Positions 33,784 to 41,675 of a stretch of 64,000 nucleotides of DNA are shown here, piece after piece (within the stretch, counting starts at the first letter, position 1; every line of letters starts with the position of its first letter). The stretch covers positions 1,798,001 through 1,862,000 of the forward strand of contig CAVYMQ010000003.1 of NCBI GenBank assembly GCA_963769665.1. The letters are read 5' to 3'. Source of the DNA: JACCTU01 sp963769665 (GTDB taxonomy: Bacteria > Actinomycetota > Thermoleophilia > Gaiellales > Gaiellaceae). The notes under the pieces are model-generated. The model ran no database searches. It was not told the origin of the DNA and saw only the letters and a list, made by a program, of their open reading frames with translations. Both the position numbers and the translations under genes were made by a program.

Positions 33784-34890
33784 CCGAGACCACCGACGCA
33801 CCACTGGAGCAACAGCTCGAGGAAATCGGGACCCAGCTTGCCTGGGTCCGTGATTACCTTTGACCCCGACTCGCTGAGGGTCCGCGTCGCCGATCTCGAG
33901 GCTGCCATGGGCGAGCCCGGGTTCTGGGACGACCAGGCGAAAGCCGCACAGGTTTCCTCGGAGCACTCGCGGCTGACGCGCCGTCTCGAGCGCTATGACC
34001 GGCTCGTGCACGAGTACGACGACGCGCGTGAGCTGCTCTCGCTAGACGGCGACATGGCGGACGACATCGTGAACATGCTCAGGCCGCTGCGTGCCGAGCT
34101 CGACCGCTTGCAGGAGGACGCGCTGTTCACCGGCGAGTACGACACCGGCGACGCGCTGATCTTGCTGCACGCGGCGACCGGCGGCATCGACGCGCAGGAC
34201 TTCACCGAAATGCTGCTGCGCATGTACCTGCGCTGGGCGGCAGACCGTGGGTTCCAGACGGAAGTGCTGGAGGCGACGCCCGGGGAGGAAGCGGGGCTCA
34301 AGTCGGCGACCGTGAGTGTGGCCGGCGAGAACGCGTACGGGATCCTCAAGGCCGAGCGCGGCAAGCATCGCCTCGTCCGCCTCTCGCCGTTCGATCAGGC
34401 CCACCGTCGGCACACGTCGTTCTCGCAGATCGTCGTCGCCCCACTTCTGCCGGACGATGCGGAGCTCGAGCTCGACGAAGGCGACCTGCGGATCGACACG
34501 TACCGCGCGAGCGGCGCCGGCGGCCAGCACGTGAACAAGACGGACTCCGCGGTCCGGATCACGCACGTGCCGACCGGGATCGTCGTCCAGTGCCAGAACG
34601 AGCGCTCGCAAACCGCGAACAAGCAGACTGCGATGCGCATGCTCCGCTCCCGCCTCGCCGAGCTCCAGCTCGAGGAGCGGGAGGCCGAGATCGCCCGCGA
34701 GCGCGGGGTCGCCGCGGACACCGGCTTCGGGGGCGCGAACATCCGCAGCTACGTCCTGCAGCCCTACCAGCAGGTCAAAGACCATCGCACGGGCCACGAG
34801 GTCGGAAACGCCCAGGGGGTCCTGGACGGCGACATCGACGGGTTCATCCACGCCTATCTGCTCGCCCAGGCCTCTGGAGAGGTCGTCTAG
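33780..34890 (+). CDS. prfB: Peptide chain release factor 2, with programmed +1 frameshift
   Basis: The gene is read as 27 codons from ATG 33780 to CTT 33858-33860. It then shifts +1 over an in-frame TGA and continues to 34890, for 369 residues, close to the 365 of E. coli RF2. The second part has the RF2 anticodon tripeptide SPF in VRLSPFDQAHRRHTSF and the catalytic GGQ in GAGGQHVNKTDSAVRITH. RF2 releases chains at UGA and UAA. The ATG overlaps the glpD stop. The open frame with an ATG at 33838 is not the true start, as it begins in the shifted frame before the slip site. Confidence 0.96.
33855..33864 (+). other. prfB programmed +1 frameshift site
   Basis: TAC CTT TGA C is the classical RF2 autoregulation site: low RF2 makes ribosomes pause at TGA and slip from CTT to TTT. 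The six bases at the usual Shine-Dalgarno position (33849-33854) read CGTGAT rather than the AGGGGG of E. coli. Only GTGAT could pair with the distal anti-SD. Confidence 0.93.
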
Positions 34891-34908
34891 ACCCTCCGAA
34901 GCCTCAGC

Positions 34909-34914
34909 TAGACT
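34909..34914 (+). promoter_or_regulatory. -10 box upstream of ftsE
   Basis: TAGACT lies 19 bases after the prfB stop. It would start a transcript near 34921 that carries a short leader ORF before ftsE. Confidence 0.4.
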
Positions 34915-34948
34915 GGCCTGGCAGCGCCTCTCACGTACCGGAGCAGGC

Positions 34949-34975
34949 ATGCCTGCCCTTCCCTTTCACCGGTGA
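34949..34975 (+). CDS. Possible leader mini-cistron (MPALPFHR) coupled to ftsE
   Basis: ATG 34949 opens an eight-codon frame ending in TGA at 34973-34975. GGAG at 34940-34943 lies five bases upstream, a good ribosome site. The stop overlaps the ftsE GTG as GTGA, while ftsE itself has no ribosome site. This fits translational coupling through a mini-cistron. It could be chance, as it is very short. Confidence 0.4.
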   Translation: MPALPFHR

Positions 34976-35745
34976 CGGAGCCACAGATCACAGACACTGC
35001 GACCCCCCCGCTCAGCGAGGCACCCGAGAGCGAGAACGGCCGTGTGCCGGTCGCCGGCGCAGCGATCATGTTCGACTCGGTGACCAAGGTCTACGAGCCG
35101 GGCGTGACGGCGCTCTCCGACGTCTCGTTCGTGATCGAGAAGGGCGAGTTCGTCTTCGTGGTCGGCGCCTCGGGGTCGGGCAAGTCGACGATGATCCGGC
35201 TGATCCTGAAGGAGCTCGACCCGACCTCCGGGCGGATCATCGTCGGGGGCCGCGACCTGTCGCGCCTTCGACGCAGCAAGATCCCGCAGCTCAGGCGGAA
35301 CGTCGGCTGCGTCTTCCAGGACTTCAAGCTCCTACCGAACCGCACGGCGGCCGAGAACGTCGCGTACGCCCTCAAGGTGCAGGGCGAGAGTCAGGGCTCG
35401 ATCCGCCGCAAGGTGCCAGAGGTGCTGAGCCTCGTCGGGCTCTCGCACAAGATGAACTCGCTCCCCGACGAGCTCTCCGGCGGCGAGCAGCAGCGCGTCT
35501 CGATCGCGCGTGCGTTCGTCAACCATCCGCCGCTGCTGATCTGCGACGAGCCGACGGGCAACCTCGACCCTGACACGAGCGTCGGGATCATGCAGCTGCT
35601 CTACCGCATCAACCGGTCCGGCACGACGATCCTGATGGTCACGCACGACCGCGAGATGGTCGACAAGATGCGCCGCCGCGTGCTCGCCCTCTCGGAGGGC
35701 AAGCTCGAGCGCGACGAGCGGCGTGGGGGGTACGTCGGCGAATGA
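34972..35745 (+). CDS. ftsE: Cell division ATP-binding protein FtsE
   Basis: This 257-residue ABC ATPase pairs with FtsX to activate wall hydrolases at the septum. Walker A is GASGSGKS, the FtsE-like block is VFQDFKLLPNRTAAENVAYA, the signature LSGGEQQRVSIARAF, and Walker B LLICDEPTGNLDP. There is a 30-residue N-terminal extension before IMFDSVTKVYEPG, longer than usual. A start at ATG 35068 is possible, but it has no ribosome site. The GTG start at 34972 overlaps a mini-cistron stop. It abuts ftsX. Confidence 0.95.
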   Translation: MTEPQITDTATPPLSEAPESENGRVPVAGAAIMFDSVTKVYEPGVTALSDVSFVIEKGEFVFVVGASGSGKSTMIRLILKELDPTSGRIIVGGRDLSRLRRSKIPQLRRNVGCVFQDFKLLPNRTAAENVAYALKVQGESQGSIRRKVPEVLSLVGLSHKMNSLPDELSGGEQQRVSIARAFVNHPPLLICDEPTGNLDPDTSVGIMQLLYRINRSGTTILMVTHDREMVDKMRRRVLALSEGKLERDERRGGYVGE

Positions 35746-36632
35746 CGCAGCTCCAGCTCCTCCTCGCCGAGTCGATTCGGTCGCTGCGCGCCTCGCTCTC
35801 CACGACGTTCGCCGCGACGATGACCGTGCTGATCGCGATGTTCCTGCTCGGGGTGTCGATCGCGCTCGGCTCGTGGGTCGTGTCGTGGTCGAACCACGTC
35901 AAGAAGGACGTGCAGGTGAAGGCGTTCTTCTGTACCGAGCACACGTGCGCGACCAACGTGACCGACCAGCAGGTCGGGACCGTGCAGCGCTACCTGGAGG
36001 CCGATCCGAGAGTAAAGGAGGCGAAATTCGTCTCGAAGGCGGAGGCGCTCGAGATCATGACCGAGCGCTCGCCAGAGCTCGTCAATGACCTGACGTACAA
36101 CCCGCTACCGGACGCGTTCGAGATCCAGCCGAACCGCGCCGAGGACGTCGAGCTGATCGCAGCCGATCTCCGTGCGCAGCAGTTCGCCGGCGTCGAGAAG
36201 GTCGACTACGGCAGAGCGACCGCCCGGCGGATCATCCGCGTCGGCCAGGTCATCTCGATCATCTTCTTCGGCGTGGTGATCCTGCTCCTGGCCGCGTCCG
36301 GACTGCTGATCGCGAACACGATCCGGCTCTCGATCTACGCCCGTCGCCGGGAGATCGAGGTGATGAAGCTCGTCGGGGCGTCGAACTGGTTCGTGCGCGG
36401 ACCGTTCATGCTCGAGGGGCTCTTCACGGGCCTTGCGGGGGCGATGCTCGCCGTCATCCTGCTCCTGCTCGGGAAAGAGATCGCGCTGCCCGCGATCCTC
36501 GGCCGCGTCGACGCGGACTCCGACGTTCAGGCGCTCGCCTTCGCGTGGACGGCGCTGATCCTGCTCGGGCTCGGCCTGCTGCTCGGAGCCGCCGGCTCCG
36601 GCTTGACGCTACGCCGCTTCCTGCGCGTCTAG
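35742..36632 (+). CDS. ftsX: Cell division membrane protein FtsX
   Basis: This 296-residue membrane protein has one membrane segment near residues 22-45, an extracytoplasmic loop with a Cys pair (FFCTEHTCA), and three C-terminal membrane segments. Between these lies the FtsX block IRLSIYARRREIEVMKLVGA. The loop binds peptidoglycan hydrolase partners in relatives. The ATG overlaps the ftsE stop as ATGA. The last 24 bases overlap, on the opposite strand, a small membrane-protein ORF. Confidence 0.94.
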   Translation: MTQLQLLLAESIRSLRASLSTTFAATMTVLIAMFLLGVSIALGSWVVSWSNHVKKDVQVKAFFCTEHTCATNVTDQQVGTVQRYLEADPRVKEAKFVSKAEALEIMTERSPELVNDLTYNPLPDAFEIQPNRAEDVELIAADLRAQQFAGVEKVDYGRATARRIIRVGQVISIIFFGVVILLLAASGLLIANTIRLSIYARRREIEVMKLVGASNWFVRGPFMLEGLFTGLAGAMLAVILLLLGKEIALPAILGRVDADSDVQALAFAWTALILLGLGLLLGAAGSGLTLRRFLRV

Positions 36633-36905
36633 ATATTCCAAGACGCGGACGCGCGCGACGAGCAGCGTCCCGGCCAGCCAGCCGAGGGCGTTCGCAAGGC
36701 ACGTGGCGTTGAGAAGCTCGTACTGCAGCGGGTCGACGAGCTCGCCCGAAGCGACCGTGACCTGGAAGGCACAAGCCAAGAGCGCGCCCACGGCTCCGAG
36801 TGCCAGCACGCGTCCGCCGGAGTGCGCGAACGCCAGGCCGGACAGGAACGCAATCGCGCCGCCAAGGCCCCCCGCCAGCAACAGTGCACCGAGCGAGCTC
36901 GTCAT
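36609..36905 (-). CDS. Possible small three-segment membrane protein
   Basis: This 98-residue frame starts with ATG (minus) and is strongly hydrophobic in three blocks: LGALLLAGGLGGAIAFLSGL, VLALGAVGALLACAFQV and CLANALGWLAGTLLVARVRV. It fills an otherwise empty 312-bp gap between ftsX and the RNase gene. A larger open frame continues upstream on this strand, but that part is antisense to the RNase gene. The clean pattern of membrane segments suggests a real gene. I see no ribosome site and no known family. Confidence 0.5.
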   Translation of the reverse strand: MTSSLGALLLAGGLGGAIAFLSGLAFAHSGGRVLALGAVGALLACAFQVTVASGELVDPLQYELLNATCLANALGWLAGTLLVARVRVLEYLDAQEAA

Positions 36906-36931
36906 CGGTACTGCAACGGGCGAGGCGCCGG

Positions 36932-36937
36932 TATAGA
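36932..36937 (+). promoter_or_regulatory. -10 box of the RNase II/R gene, leaderless-type
   Basis: TATAGA ends seven bases before the GTG at 36945. No ribosome site is present. Confidence 0.35.
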
Positions 36938-36944
36938 TGCGGGT

Positions 36945-38630
36945 GTGACCGACTACATCGTCGTCGAGGTCTCCCGACGCGGCCGGATGCTCGTCGGAGA
37001 GCCGATCTTCACGCCCGGGGTGCCGATCCCGCTGGACAAGCACGGACTCGGCGACCTGGGAGCCGGGGACCTGGCGGTGGTCAGGAAACAGCGCGGCCGG
37101 GCGCGACTCGAGCGGTCGCTCGGCCCAGCCGACCGGATCGAGAACGTCCTCGAGGGCCTGCTCGAGCACGAAGGGCTTCGCCACGAGTTCGAGCCATTCG
37201 ACCTGCCGGAGCCCAGCCTCGAGGGGCGGGTCGACTTGCGCGAGCTGCTGACCTTCACGATCGACCCGGAAACCGCGAAGGACTTCGACGACGCGATCTC
37301 CACGCGGCGCGAGGGAGACGCGATTCGCGTCTGGGTGCACATCGCGGACGTCTCGTGGTTCGTTCCCGCCGGCTCGCCGCTCGACCGCGGCGCCGCCGAG
37401 CGCGCGCTGTCCGTCTACGTGCCCGGCTTCGTGGCTCCGATGCTCCCGCACGAGCTCGCGGACGACGCCTGCTCGCTCCGACCCAACGTCGACCGCCTCT
37501 GCGTCACGGTCGAGGTGCTGTTCGACGGCTCGCTGCAAGCAGGCGAGCCGACCTTCTACCGGTCGGTGATCCGCTCGAACGAGCGGCTGACGTACGGGCA
37601 GGCCGAGTCGATCCTCGCCGGTCGCGAGCGTGCGGCGGACGACGTCACCGAGGGGCTGAAGCTCGCCGAGACGATCGCGCTCGAGCTTCGGCGCCGCCGG
37701 TTCGAGCGCGGCGCGCTGCGCATCGCCGGTGCAGAGATCGCGTTCGCGTTCGACGGGGAGGGCGGCGTGGAGAAGGCGTGGCTCGAGTCGGAGCCGCACG
37801 CGCACGCGCTGGTCGAGGAGCTGATGATCCTCGCGAACGAGGCCGTCGCCGGACTGCTCGCGGGTCGGAAGCGCGAGGCGCTCTTCCGCGTGCACGAGCG
37901 CCCGGAGCCGCTGTCGGTCACGCGTCTGCTCGCGAAGCTGACGTCGGTCGAGGTGCCGACGCCTCCTGCGCCCGACGCGGATCACATGACGCCGCAGCAG
38001 GCGGCGAAAATCGCGGCCGATGCGAGCGAGCGAGTCAGCGAGTTCGTCGCGCGCGCGAAGCGCGGGAAGGAGGCGTTTCCCTCGCTCGTGCTGCGCGCGC
38101 TCAAGCAGGCGCGCTACCACCCGCAGAACCTCGGCCACTCGGGGCTGGCGAGCACCGCGTACTGCCACTTCACGTCGCCGATTCGTCGCTACCCGGATCT
38201 CGTCGTCCACCGCGCGCTGCTCCGTGAGATCGGCGCGACCTACGACCCCCTCCCCGAGGACATCGCCGCCTCGGCCGAGCACTGCTCGGTGAAGGAGCGC
38301 GAAGCGGGCGACGTCGAGTACCGCGCGGACGACATCGTTGCCGCGTGGCTGCTCGAGGACGTCCTCTTCGAGCGCGGCTGGGAGGAGCCGTTCTCCGGCG
38401 AGATCACAGGGATGATCGGCTCCGGGCTCTTCGTCCGATTCGGCGACGTCTTCGAGGGTTATCTGCCTGCGCGGCGGCTCCCCGGCGACTACTACGAGAT
38501 CGACGCGCTCGAGACCCGGCTCGTCGGCCGGCGGGGGGGCCGGACCTTCCGGCTCGGCGACCCGATCGACGTGCGCGTCCAGGAGATCCGCAAGAACGAG
38601 GGCAAGGTCGAACTCGCGCTGGCAGGGTAG
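36945..38630 (+). CDS. RNase II/RNase R family exoribonuclease
   Basis: This 561-residue enzyme degrades RNA 3'-5'. The RNB catalytic Asp cluster TIDPETAKDFDDAIS gives D107, D113, D115 and D116. HFTSPIRRYPDLVVHRALL is the second RNB block. The C-terminal 75 residues (GEITGMIGSGLFVRFGDVFE) form an S1 domain. It is shorter than E. coli RNase R, and the N-terminal cold-shock domains are reduced. The GTG at 36945 was chosen because the region upstream is antisense-like. In some genomes an RNase R works with SmpB-tmRNA, and smpB lies downstream here. Confidence 0.92.
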   Translation: MTDYIVVEVSRRGRMLVGEPIFTPGVPIPLDKHGLGDLGAGDLAVVRKQRGRARLERSLGPADRIENVLEGLLEHEGLRHEFEPFDLPEPSLEGRVDLRELLTFTIDPETAKDFDDAISTRREGDAIRVWVHIADVSWFVPAGSPLDRGAAERALSVYVPGFVAPMLPHELADDACSLRPNVDRLCVTVEVLFDGSLQAGEPTFYRSVIRSNERLTYGQAESILAGRERAADDVTEGLKLAETIALELRRRRFERGALRIAGAEIAFAFDGEGGVEKAWLESEPHAHALVEELMILANEAVAGLLAGRKREALFRVHERPEPLSVTRLLAKLTSVEVPTPPAPDADHMTPQQAAKIAADASERVSEFVARAKRGKEAFPSLVLRALKQARYHPQNLGHSGLASTAYCHFTSPIRRYPDLVVHRALLREIGATYDPLPEDIAASAEHCSVKEREAGDVEYRADDIVAAWLLEDVLFERGWEEPFSGEITGMIGSGLFVRFGDVFEGYLPARRLPGDYYEIDALETRLVGRRGGRTFRLGDPIDVRVQEIRKNEGKVELALAG

Positions 38631-38633
38631 GAA

Positions 38634-38639
38634 TACGCT
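38634..38639 (+). promoter_or_regulatory. -10 box upstream of the dioxygenase gene
   Basis: TACGCT lies 25 bases before the ATG at 38664. It leaves an 18-base leader that contains AGGAGGG at 38654-38660. Confidence 0.4.
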
Positions 38640-38663
38640 GCAACTGCGCACGTTAGGAGGGAC

Positions 38664-39560
38664 ATGAGACTCGAAGGCATTCATCACGTCACGGCGATCA
38701 CCGGCGACGCCCCGGGAAACGTCGACTTCTACGTCGACAGGCTCGGTCTCAGGCTGGTGAAGAAGACCGTCAACCAGGACGACCCGACCGTCTATCACCT
38801 CTTCTACGCCGACGAGAAGGGCAGCTCCGGCAGCGACATCACCTTCTTCGAGTACCCGGGCGCGGCGCGCGGTCGCGCGGGGGCGGGAATGGTGCACCGG
38901 GTGCTCTGGCGCGTCGGCTCCGAGGACTCGCTCGACTTCTGGGCGGAGCGCCTCGGTGTCGAGCGCACCGGCGACACGCTCCGCTTCGCCGATCCCGAGG
39001 GGCTCGAGCACGAGCTCGTCGTCGACTCGAGCGGCGAGGAGCCGTTGACCGCGGAGCACCCGGAGATCCCGGCGGAACACCGTCTGCGCGGCTTCGCCGG
39101 CGTGCGTGCGTTCGCGAGCGATCCCTCGCGCAGCGACGCGTTCCTCGGCGCGCTCGGCTTCGAGCCGGGCTGGGTCGCCCGCGGCGAGCACCGCAGCGGC
39201 ACGTACGAGTACGACCGCGCCCCTGAGGGCGCAGGAGTGCCGGGCGCCGGCACCGTGCACCACGTTGCGTGGGGCTCGGCGCCCGAAGAGCACGAGGCGT
39301 GGCGCGAGCAGGCGCAGGAGGCAGGCGCGCGTCCGACGCCGGTGATCGAGCGCTTCTACTTCAAGTCGATCTACTTTCGCGAGCCGAGCGGCGTGCTGTT
39401 CGAGATCGCGACGCTCGGTCCGGGCTTCACGGCGGACGAGCCGGTCGAGTCTCTCGGCGAGCGGCTCTCGCTCCCGCCGGCGTTCGAGGCGCTCCGCGAC
39501 GAGATCGAGCCGAAGCTGACCCCGATCCGGAACCCGCGCGAGGCGTGGCAGAAAACCTGA
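38664..39560 (+). CDS. Ring-cleaving dioxygenase of the glyoxalase fold (MhqO-like)
   Basis: This 298-residue protein has two vicinal-oxygen-chelate modules. The first starts LEGIHHVTAITGDAPGNVDF, with metal His in GIHHVT. The second contains VHHVAWGS and FEIATLGPGF. The family includes MhqO/MhqA, which cleave hydroquinones or catechols. The next gene encodes an MhqD-like esterase, the same pairing as in Bacillus mhq loci. That supports a role in quinone or electrophile detoxification. AGGAGGG precedes the ATG. Confidence 0.87.
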   Translation: MRLEGIHHVTAITGDAPGNVDFYVDRLGLRLVKKTVNQDDPTVYHLFYADEKGSSGSDITFFEYPGAARGRAGAGMVHRVLWRVGSEDSLDFWAERLGVERTGDTLRFADPEGLEHELVVDSSGEEPLTAEHPEIPAEHRLRGFAGVRAFASDPSRSDAFLGALGFEPGWVARGEHRSGTYEYDRAPEGAGVPGAGTVHHVAWGSAPEEHEAWREQAQEAGARPTPVIERFYFKSIYFREPSGVLFEIATLGPGFTADEPVESLGERLSLPPAFEALRDEIEPKLTPIRNPREAWQKT

Positions 39561-40180
39561 CCGCGGTGGTGCGGGAGGCGGCCGGCGAGCCCGAGGGCGC
39601 GCTCGTCCTCTTCCACGGTCGTGGGGCCGACGAGCACGATCTCGTGCCGCTGCTCGACGTGCTCGACCCCGAGCGGCGCTTCGTCGGGATCACGCCGCGC
39701 GGGCCGCTGAGCCTGCCGCCCGGCGGCGCGCACTGGTACGCCGTACACGAGATCGGCTACCCCGACCCGTCGACGTTTCTGCCGACGTACGAGCTGGTCG
39801 GGAAGTGGCTCGACGGGCTCGGCTTTCCACCCGAGCGCACGATCCTCGGCGGCTTCTCTCAGGGCGCGGTGATGAGCTACGCGCTGTCGCTCGGGCGTGG
39901 ACGCGCGCGCCCTGCGTCGGTGCTCGCGCTCAGCGGTTTCGTGCCGACCGTCGAGGGATTCGAGCTCGATCTCGAGCCGCCGCTTTCGCGGTACGCGATC
40001 GGCCACGGCGCGCTCGACCCGGTGATCCGCGTCGAATGGGGGCACCGCGCCCGGACGCTGCTCGAGAAGGCGGGCGCAGAGGTGCGCTACGCCGAGTACC
40101 CGCTCCCGCACACGATTCACCCGGGCTTCCTGCTCCAGGTGCGCGACTGGCTCACCGAGCGCGTCGGCTCGGCGGTCTGA
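39545..40180 (+). CDS. Phospholipase/carboxylesterase family hydrolase (MhqD-like)
   Basis: This 211-residue alpha/beta hydrolase has the catalytic triad visible as Ser in GGFSQGAVMSYAL, Asp in HGALDPVI and His in HTIHPGF. ALVLFHGRGADEHDLVPLLD is the oxyanion-side motif. The GTG start lies 16 bases inside the dioxygenase gene, so the two are coupled. Larger upstream extensions of the frame are overlap. The natural substrate is not known. MhqD-like esterases act beside MhqO in quinone resistance. Confidence 0.87.
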   Translation: MAENLTAVVREAAGEPEGALVLFHGRGADEHDLVPLLDVLDPERRFVGITPRGPLSLPPGGAHWYAVHEIGYPDPSTFLPTYELVGKWLDGLGFPPERTILGGFSQGAVMSYALSLGRGRARPASVLALSGFVPTVEGFELDLEPPLSRYAIGHGALDPVIRVEWGHRARTLLEKAGAEVRYAEYPLPHTIHPGFLLQVRDWLTERVGSAV

Positions 40181-40632
40181 TGGCCGACAAGCTGATCGTC
40201 GACAACCGCCGGGCGCGACACGACTACCACCTCACCGACCGTGTCGAGGCGGGCCTCGCGCTCGTCGGGACCGAGGTCAAGTCGCTGCGCGAGGGGCAGG
40301 CGAACCTCCAGCGGGCGTACGGCGAGATCCGCGACGGGGAGGCCTGGCTCGTCGGCGCGCACATCGCCGAGTACGGCCACGGCAACGTCTCGAACCACGA
40401 CCCCGATCGTGAGCGGAAGTTGCTGCTCAAGCGGCGGGAGATCGACTCCCTGGCGGACAAGGTGCGCGAGCGCGGCCTTACGCTCGTGCCGACCAAGCTC
40501 TACTTCAAGAACGGCAAGGTGAAGGTGGAGCTCGCCGTCGGCAAGGGCAAGCAGGCGCAGGACAAGCGCCGCGACATCGCGAAGCGGGACGCCGACCGAG
40601 AGATGGAGCGGGCCGTCAAGGCCCGCCGTTGA
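40180..40632 (+). CDS. smpB: SsrA-binding protein SmpB
   Basis: This 150-residue protein binds tmRNA and brings it to stalled ribosomes. Motifs are DNRRARHDYHLTDRVEAGLA, GTEVKSLREGQANLQRAYGE and NHDPDRERKLLLKRREID. The C-terminal tail (AQDKRRDIAKRDADREMER) is the basic helix that enters the mRNA channel. The ATG overlaps the esterase stop as TGATG. The matching ssrA gene lies 16.5 kb downstream at 57158. Confidence 0.97.
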   Translation: MADKLIVDNRRARHDYHLTDRVEAGLALVGTEVKSLREGQANLQRAYGEIRDGEAWLVGAHIAEYGHGNVSNHDPDRERKLLLKRREIDSLADKVRERGLTLVPTKLYFKNGKVKVELAVGKGKQAQDKRRDIAKRDADREMERAVKARR

Positions 40633-40729
40633 CCGTCTTTACGAAACCCTGATCTTGACCCTGGAATCCGGAGGGTTATCCCGCTCGTAGGCTCGGGTAC
40701 CAGCGAACGAAGCCGTCAAGGGGGGAAAA

Positions 40730-41635
40730 ATGATTCGGAAGCTCATCGCCACAACCGTGGTCATGCTCGCCGTGGCGAGCGGCGTTGCCGCCGCCGCGCC
40801 GTCGTATCCGGCGACGATCGCGTTGCCGCGCGGGTTCCAGCCCGAGGGGATCTCGATTCGCGCGAACACGTTCTACGTCGGGTCGATTCCGACCGGATCG
40901 ATCTATCGCGGCAACCTACGGACCGGGACCGGGTCGGTGTTCATCCAGCGCAGCGGACGCGCCGCGATCGGCGTCGAGGCCGACAACCGCGGCAGGCTTT
41001 TCGTCGCCGGCGGGATGACGGGTAAGGCGTTCGTCTACAACGCGCGTAGCGGGACGGACATCGCCTCGTACGACCTCGCTCCGGGGTTCATCAACGATGT
41101 CGTCGTCACTCGGACCGGCGCGTACTTCACCAACTCGAACCTCGCCGAGCTCTATCGCATTCCGATCGGGCCTGGAGGCCGCCTCGGCACGACCGTGCAA
41201 AAGATCGCGCTGCAGCCTCCCTACGTGCAGGGTGCCGGGTTCAACGTGAACGGGATCGACGCGACGCCGAACGGACGCTGGCTCGTGATCGTCCAGAGCA
41301 GCACCGGCAAGCTGTTCCGGGTGAACCCGTCGACCGGCGCGACGGTCGAGATCGCGCTCGGCGGTGCAGACGTGATGAGGGGCGACGGGATCCTGCTCGA
41401 CGGCAGGACGCTCTACGTCGTGCAGAACACGCTGAACAAGATCGCGGTGATCCGCGTGAACTCGGCACTCACGACCGGGCGGGTCCTGACGCACATCGAA
41501 GACTCGCGCTTCGTCGTACCGACGACGATCGACGACCTCGGCCGCAGGCTCTACGCGGTCAATGCGCGCTTCGGCTCGCCGCCTGCGACGACCGATTACC
41601 AGGTCATCCAGGTCCGCAAGCCCAACGGCAGCTGA
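40730..41635 (+). CDS. Secreted SMP-30/NHL-like beta-propeller protein
   Basis: This 301-residue exported protein has a signal peptide ending near residue 22 (ASGVAAAA). The mature part has repeats of 40-50 residues, such as FQPEGISIRANTFYVGSIPT, GIDATPNGRWLVIVQSSTGK and DGILLDGRTLYVVQNTLNKI. This fits a six-bladed propeller of the SMP-30/strictosidine synthase-like type. No catalytic role can be assigned. AAGGGGGGA at 40718-40726 is the ribosome site, and TAGGCT at 40688-40693 a possible -10. A strong GC-rich hairpin follows. Confidence 0.75.
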   Translation: MIRKLIATTVVMLAVASGVAAAAPSYPATIALPRGFQPEGISIRANTFYVGSIPTGSIYRGNLRTGTGSVFIQRSGRAAIGVEADNRGRLFVAGGMTGKAFVYNARSGTDIASYDLAPGFINDVVVTRTGAYFTNSNLAELYRIPIGPGGRLGTTVQKIALQPPYVQGAGFNVNGIDATPNGRWLVIVQSSTGKLFRVNPSTGATVEIALGGADVMRGDGILLDGRTLYVVQNTLNKIAVIRVNSALTTGRVLTHIEDSRFVVPTTIDDLGRRLYAVNARFGSPPATTDYQVIQVRKPNGS

Positions 41636-41638
41636 GCA

Positions 41639-41675
41639 CGTGACGGGCGGGTGCCGTTCGCACCCGCCCGTCACG
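41639..41675. terminator. Perfect 16-bp hairpin between convergent genes
   Basis: The arm CGTGACGGGCGGGTGC (41639-41654) and its complement (41660-41675) surround CGTTC. It lies just after the plus-strand propeller gene and overlaps the stop of the minus-strand cyclase/ATPase gene. It probably serves both strands. No T-run is present. Confidence 0.75.

Noticed and set aside
33838..34890. Release factor 2 starting at ATG 33838, or prfB as a frameshifted pseudogene
   Set aside because: The ATG lies before the slip site in the wrong frame. CTT TGA C plus a matching N-terminal frame from 33780 shows a programmed frameshift, and the gene is intact.
36609..39293. Minus-strand frame of 894 residues
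   Set aside because: Most is antisense to the RNase and dioxygenase genes. Only the last 98 residues look real and are listed separately.
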